DNA of 64,000 bases, from contig JARHVA010000002.1 in NCBI GenBank assembly GCA_037957365.1, positions 1,316,001 through 1,380,000 on the forward strand, given 5' to 3'. Every line of letters starts with the position of its first letter. Positions within the stretch are counted from its first letter, which is position 1. Positions 59,440 through 64,000 of this stretch are shown here, piece after piece. A model generated the notes under the pieces. It was given only the letters and a program-made list of their open reading frames with translations. It was not told the DNA's origin and made no database searches. The translations under genes and the position numbers were made by a program. This stretch comes from Torreya grandis (lineage: Eukaryota; Streptophyta; Pinopsida; Cupressales; Taxaceae).

Positions 59440-60180
59440 GGTAGAATCTAGGAAACAGTGGGAGCATGGCATGAATGAGGAAATTGATTCCTTGGAAGAG
59501 AACCATACGTAGGATTTGGTTGAGTTGCCAGCCAGAAAGAAAGCACTGAAAAACAAATGGGTATATAGGTTAAAAGGAGAGAATGGAAAAATGAGACATA
59601 AGGCCAGGTTGAAGAAAAGCTTATATGGTCTTAAGCAAGCTCCAAGACAATGGTATTTGAGGTTTGACAGGGTTATGACAGAGCATGGCTTTAGTAAATG
59701 TCAATCTGACCATTGTGTTTATTTTAACAGATTAGATAATGGTAGTTCTATTATATTGTTACTGTATGTAGATGATATACTTGTTGCAAGTTCACACATG
59801 CAAGAAATTACTGAGCTTAAGGTAAAATTAGCTCACACATTTGCCATGAAGGATCTAGGAGCAGCAAAAAAAATCTTTGGCATGAGTATTAAGAGAGACA
59901 GAAAAAATCATAGTTTGATTTTGTCTCAAGAGGATTATGTGAATAAGGTGTTTGAGAGGTTTAATATGCAAGATGCAAAATTGATAAGCACACCTATGGC
60001 TGGACACTTCAAGTTGAGCAAAGAACAGTGTCCTAAATCACATGATGAGGTTGAGTACATGAGTAGAGTTCCACATGCTTCAACAGTTGGGAGCTTGATG
60101 TATGCAATGGTATGTACTAGACCTGATATTGCCTAAGCAGTGGGAGTTGTCAGCAAGTTTATGGCCAATCCAAGAAAATA
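59440..60180 (+). pseudogene. Reverse transcriptase of copia B, N-terminal half deleted
   Basis: 'WVYRLKGENGKMRHKARLKKSLYGLKQAPRQWYLRFDRVM' joins KARL straight to the LYGLKQAPRQWY block, so about 100 residues including motif A are missing. The rest is well kept: 'SDHCVYFNRL', YVDDILVA (YVDD at 59765-59776, intact), 'MKDLGAAKKIFGMSI', 'FNMQDAKLISTPMAGHFKLS' and 'YMSRVPHASTVGSLMYAMVCTRPDIA'. The deletion lacks a frameshift and is shared in position with element C. Confidence 0.88.
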
Positions 60181-60740
60181 ACACTGGAAAGCAATTCAGT
60201 GGATTCTCAGATATCTGAGAGGGACCAGCAGTAGGCATTTATGCTATGGATGGTCAAACACTTCTCTACATGGGTATGTAGATTCGGATATGGAAAGTGA
60301 CTTGGATGGTAGGAGAAGCACCATAGGATATGTGTTCACTATTGGTGGAACGGTGGTTAGCTAGATTTCAAAGTTGTAGAAGATTGTTGCCTTGTCTACT
60401 ATAGAGGCAGAATACATTGCAGTCACAGAGGCTAGCAAGGAAATGATTTGGATGACTCAGTTCATGAAAGAGTTGGGAAATGAGCAAGAGAGTTTTAGAT
60501 TGTATAGTGATAGTCAAAGTGTAATTCATTTGATAAAGAATTCAGCCTTTTATTCAAGAACCAAACATATATAGCTTAGGTACCACTTCATTAGACAGGT
60601 ATTGGAGGATGGACAATTGAAGCTGGAAAAGATCCATACAGATAAGAACCCTGCTGATATGTTAACAAAGCCGATAACAAAAGAGAAGTTGAATCTTCAT
60701 TCAACTTTTGTTGGTCTTCAAGATTGAACTTGAAGAGGGA
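60180..60740 (+). pseudogene. RNase H of copia B (broken)
   Basis: 'LSTIEAEYIAVTEASKEMIWM' (about 60385), 'LYSDSQSVIHLIKNSAFYSRTKHI' and 'KIHTDKNPADMLTKPITKEKLN' are standard copia RNase H blocks. Catalytic Glu (EAEY) and Asp (SDSQS) are kept; stops occur at about 60361 and 60571. Confidence 0.85.
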
Positions 60741-60802
60741 GAAACAAGCCAGAGATGTTTAGAGGATGTTGTTGTACAGGTACAAGTGCAGTTGTTTATC
60801 TC

Positions 60803-60814
60803 CAAGTGGGAGAT
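60803..60814 (+). promoter_or_regulatory. Polypurine tract of copia B
   Basis: CAAGTGGGAGAT directly precedes the TG of the 3' LTR; element C has AAGTGGGAGAT at the same place. Confidence 0.8.
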
Positions 60815-61490
60815 TGTTGAGTTGTGGAGCTAAAAGCTTCACTAATGAGCTCATGTGGAGGTTGCTAGACTTACATAGTAACTGACATCAGTCAGAACCA
60901 ACCGATATCAGTTAGGGTCGACTGGCATTGGTCATCTTTAGGTCAGAACCAACTGACATTAGTTAGGGGTCGACCAGCATCGATTAGGGGTCGGTTGGCA
61001 TCGGTCATCTTTAGACCGACACCGACTTCTGTGTGTTTCCATAATTCTATTTTTAGGAGAACTGTTAGTTTGCATGTAAAGACTAAAATTAGTCTTGAGC
61101 CTATTTTTCTAATTATTGTTTGCTTTCAATTCTATTTAAGAGACCCATGGGGAAGTATTGTAATTGAAAGGGGGAACAACTCAGTAATTGAGTTGATTGT
61201 AATTGAGAGAGAGAGAGAACTCTTGAAGGAGAATTACTGTACATCTGAGAGGTGTGAGGAGAGAGATATTTCTTCATTATATTTCTTTCTGCAAGAGTTT
61301 AATACAAGATTGGTTGTTTCTCGTATCTCTTATTATTTGTTGTTTCTGATTTCTAGTTACTTATTACTTTTGGTTTCAATTCTATGTTTAGTTGCTTATA
61401 CAAAATTAATCAATTTTACTCTAAGATCCTAACAAGTGGTATCAGAGCTCTAAACACTAATAAGTGGTATCAGAGCTCTAGACACTAACA
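60815..61490 (+). repeat. 3' LTR of copia B (676 bp)
   Basis: Mirrors 52018-52694, including the palindromic array (60891-61026), the TATTTAA box (61133-61139) and two embedded primer-site units (61435-61490). It ends GACACTAACA, followed by CTATG. Confidence 0.9.
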
Positions 61491-61495
61491 CTATG
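61491..61495. repeat. Target-site duplication of B, right (CTATG)
   Basis: Identical to 52013-52017; after it the 3' untranslated region of A resumes. Confidence 0.9.
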
Positions 61496-61514
61496 AGTGG
61501 TTGTCATCAATGAT

Positions 61515-61525
61515 AGAGGGGAAGA
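61515..61525 (+). promoter_or_regulatory. Polypurine tract of copia A
   Basis: AGAGGGGAAGA directly before the TG of the A 3' LTR (61527). Confidence 0.7.
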
Positions 61526-61526
61526 T

Positions 61527-64000
61527 TGTTAAGTATTGTCATTGATGTTAAAGGTACATCTTAAGAAGGTTATGTCAAAGGTGACTAAGCATAGTTGGTA
61601 GTATGTGATGTGACAATGTGCATTGAGAGAGAATTGTAATTGAGGTCATTGAGAGAGTGTTGTCATGAGAGAAAGATAAAGACTGAATTTGAATGCAACT
61701 AATGCATTATGGTTGCATGAAGGTACATGTCATTGATGTAAAAGTTGCATAATAAGCCTAGTCATGACATAAAGAGGCATGTGCAAGAAAATGAATGAAC
61801 ACAGGCATGTGAAGGTTGTATAACACTATTTGGGAATGTATGTGAGGCATTGAAGCATTCATGAGAGTTTTAGGGTAATCTTATAGGGATAGGAACTTTA
61901 GACTAAGCCTACACTTAGACCTCTCTTAGAACCTACTTAGAAGATCATATTTCAAGGAAAGTATGCACATGTGATTATGGATAGAGGTGATATAAGTTTT
62001 TTTAGGAATGATCATAAAATTTTAGGTCAACACTTGAATAAAAAGTGCATGAAACACAATTTTAGGCCTTCTGTAGCTCACAAAATGAGGTATAAAACTT
62101 GAGAAGCACTTTCAAATGTTCATTGGAATGCATAACCTCTACATGGTATTATGATATATTAAGGAGAGATGGGTAAGGGTCCTAGCTAAAATATCTAGGA
62201 ATTAGTTTTGGATTCAAGATGTAGTCCCTTATGAATAACCATTAACACCAAAACCTATGTTAAACCTCTATAAAACCCTAATAAGGACCCAATGTGAAAT
62301 ATATTGTTCAAATAAGCTCATAATAAATTAAAATGACTATAAAATATATTGGATCATGTATTGAACTCTCCCATGTACCTCTAAGTGGTGATTGTTAGTC
62401 ATATGAGAAAGAAAATGTACAGATATAGGCTTATTTGTCAAGAAGTTATTGTAGCTCTCAAAATTTGTATTAGTCAAAGAAAAAAAATGGATGAGAGAAG
62501 AAGATAGAGACTCATTTCTCATGTACATGATGATTTATAGATAGGTTCTATATATAAAATGTTCTAATTTGGTCATCCAAGTTAGCTAGTTGTAGACAGA
62601 CCTAATAGTGCAAATAGTACAAAACCTAAGCAGAGATGAGAAGATGGCTTTAATGGTTTTAGCATATCATGTTGATATAAAAAATTGAATTAATATTTTA
62701 TTTATTACTTTTAAGTCATGTTCATGTTTGGAATAAATTTTGGAGGTCAATGATTATGGTGAAAAAGTTACTCACAAAATGACTTGTCTAGTTTAGACAA
62801 GACTACATGATATAAGGTTAAGAAATTTGTCTACAAGACCAATATTTTACATTGTACTATACAAAATTTATATTTTAGATTGGTATAGAGATATAATAAT
62901 ACCATTTACATGCATTAATAGTCATTACAAGTGTCTACTCAAATGTTTGAGGACTAAGTCACCATGACAAGTTTTTGAGGCAAATTGGCAGTTCTAAGTG
63001 AGTGAGTTACAGAGATGTTCTTGAGCCTTTATCTCCTGAGTGAAAGTTTTCCAATTATTTGGTGATTAAATTGAGGTCATGGATAAACTATATACATATT
63101 TAATTTGTCATAGTTTATTATCCTAAGGTTTTTTAGGCTTAATTTTTTCAAGATAAACTTTTGACGTACACAGGCCTAATAGGACAGTTTGTCCTAAAAG
63201 AGCTCTCATGGTATTAGCGAAGAAGATAGGTCTAACTAAAGATGGATGAGGTAAGTAGAGTTCATTAACTAAGTGATTTAATTTTTTTTATTGTTGGATA
63301 AGGCCATCTAATCCCAAGAGGATCAATATTTTATACTAATAAGATACACCTAATGCAATTAGGTCTCTATGAGACCTAAAAGAGAAATGAGGCCTAATTG
63401 AGTTGTTGTAGACCAAAAGGGGTTTGAAGTTTATTTGAATCATGTTCATAATATTTTTTAAGACATATTATATGGCTGACCTAAGATTTTAAATATGTTT
63501 GGCTGACTAACTGGTCTGTAACCATGAGTATAGTATATATACAAGATAATTTAGGCCTATTTGAAGTATGCAACATAAGAGAAAAAAATATTTCATGGAT
63601 GAGCATAAGGATGTCTTGAAAAGAAACCATAATATAAAATAATAGGTGTGGTGATAAAAATACATGAGGTGACTAAGTTAGATCTGAGTCATTTAGGGAT
63701 TTGGTTCTTCCTTGAAAGTAGGTGCTTGTTAAGGCTTAGTCAAGTGGGTGTTTGGTTTCATTGGGGTTAGTGCTCCAAGTTGAGTCGGTGCTCAATATAA
63801 TTTGGTATTTTATTTTATATGACTATTTTCCATTTATAGAGATCATAGTGGGTTTTCTTCCCCTTGAGGATTTCCTACTCATATATGTGTTATCTTGTCT
63901 GAATGATTCTTTATACTTTGCTAGATCTCAATGTTGTTTTTAGAGTTCATGAATGATTGTGCATAATTGAAAGAAAGTTTTTAAAACATTGATTCACCCC
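61527..64000 (+). repeat. 3' LTR of copia A, cut by window end
   Basis: Starts TGTTAAGTATTGTCATTG and aligns with 36998-38329 and 43445 to about 44622 of the 5' LTR. About 35 bp of its 3' end lie beyond the window. It lacks insertion D, which shows that D came after A. Confidence 0.82.

Larger units (their letters stand above)
52018..61490 (+). mobile_element. Copia element B (9.47 kb), with element C nested inside
   Basis: LTRs 52018-52694 and 60815-61490 (677 and 676 bp; about 45-50 differences by eye) with perfect CTATG target duplication. Inside are a primer site, gag (interrupted by C), knuckle, protease, integrase, a shortened RT, RNase H and a purine tract (60803-60814). Without C it is about 5.3 kb. 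RT lacks its N-terminal half, so B probably moved with proteins supplied by a fuller relative. Confidence 0.9.

Noticed and set aside
60995..61432. 145-residue open frame
   Set aside because: It lies wholly in the 3' LTR of B; the 5' LTR copy is broken into shorter frames.

Overview
This window looks like intergenic DNA from a plant with a large, repeat-filled nuclear genome. It is AT-rich and contains no intact host gene that I can recognise. Almost everything attributable is a decayed transposable element: two Ty3/gypsy elements, three Ty1/copia-type elements, one L1-type LINE, two probable solo LTRs and a 5.1-kb insertion of unknown class. The size of the elements, their heavy decay and the nesting depth would fit a gymnosperm or another large-genome plant. 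That assignment is inference; nothing in the sequence names the species.

Layout. (1) 1-3033: plus-strand remnant of a chromovirus-like gypsy pol (RT, RNase H, integrase, chromodomain-like tail). (2) 3039-16488: a complete but dead Tat-lineage gypsy element of 13.45 kb, with 1178/1179-bp LTRs, a near-perfect 5-bp target duplication (GTAAT/GTACT), a repeat-rich 2.3-kb leader, gag, protease, RT, two successive RNase H domains, integrase, an antisense open frame and short tandem repeats in its 3' region. (3) 17100-20450: a decayed plus-strand gene of the family with the GHTHEDID motif (DUF7869-like). (4) 20450-27780: mostly unassigned AT-rich DNA with a four-copy ~155-bp tandem repeat, a ~350-bp direct duplication and a strong hairpin. 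(5) 27790-36990: a minus-strand LINE, split by a ~3.7-kb solo LTR (32366-36038). (6) 36998 to the window end: a large Sirevirus-like copia element, 'A', whose 3' LTR runs off the window.

Element A is the host of a deep nest. Insertion D (38330-43439, TSD ATAAG) lies in its 5' LTR. Probable solo LTR E (47078-49054, TSD ATAAT) lies in its pol. Copia element B (52018-61490, TSD CTATG) lies just upstream of its 3' LTR. B in turn contains element C (53145-57310), a shorter and heavily deleted relative, inside its gag. Removing each insertion plus one target duplication rejoins the interrupted sequence, in frame where it is coding, which supports the boundaries.

Two features stand out. B and C carry tandem copies of the tRNA-Met primer-binding site, and in B two of these copies lie inside both LTRs, as if the LTR edge moved when reverse transcription was primed downstream. 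B and C also carry arrays of a palindromic ACCGACATCGGT-like motif both in their LTRs and in pol between integrase and RT. The Tat element has its own ~26-nt GTTGAC-rich motif spread through LTR and leader. All coding regions are interrupted, and several catalytic residues are lost.
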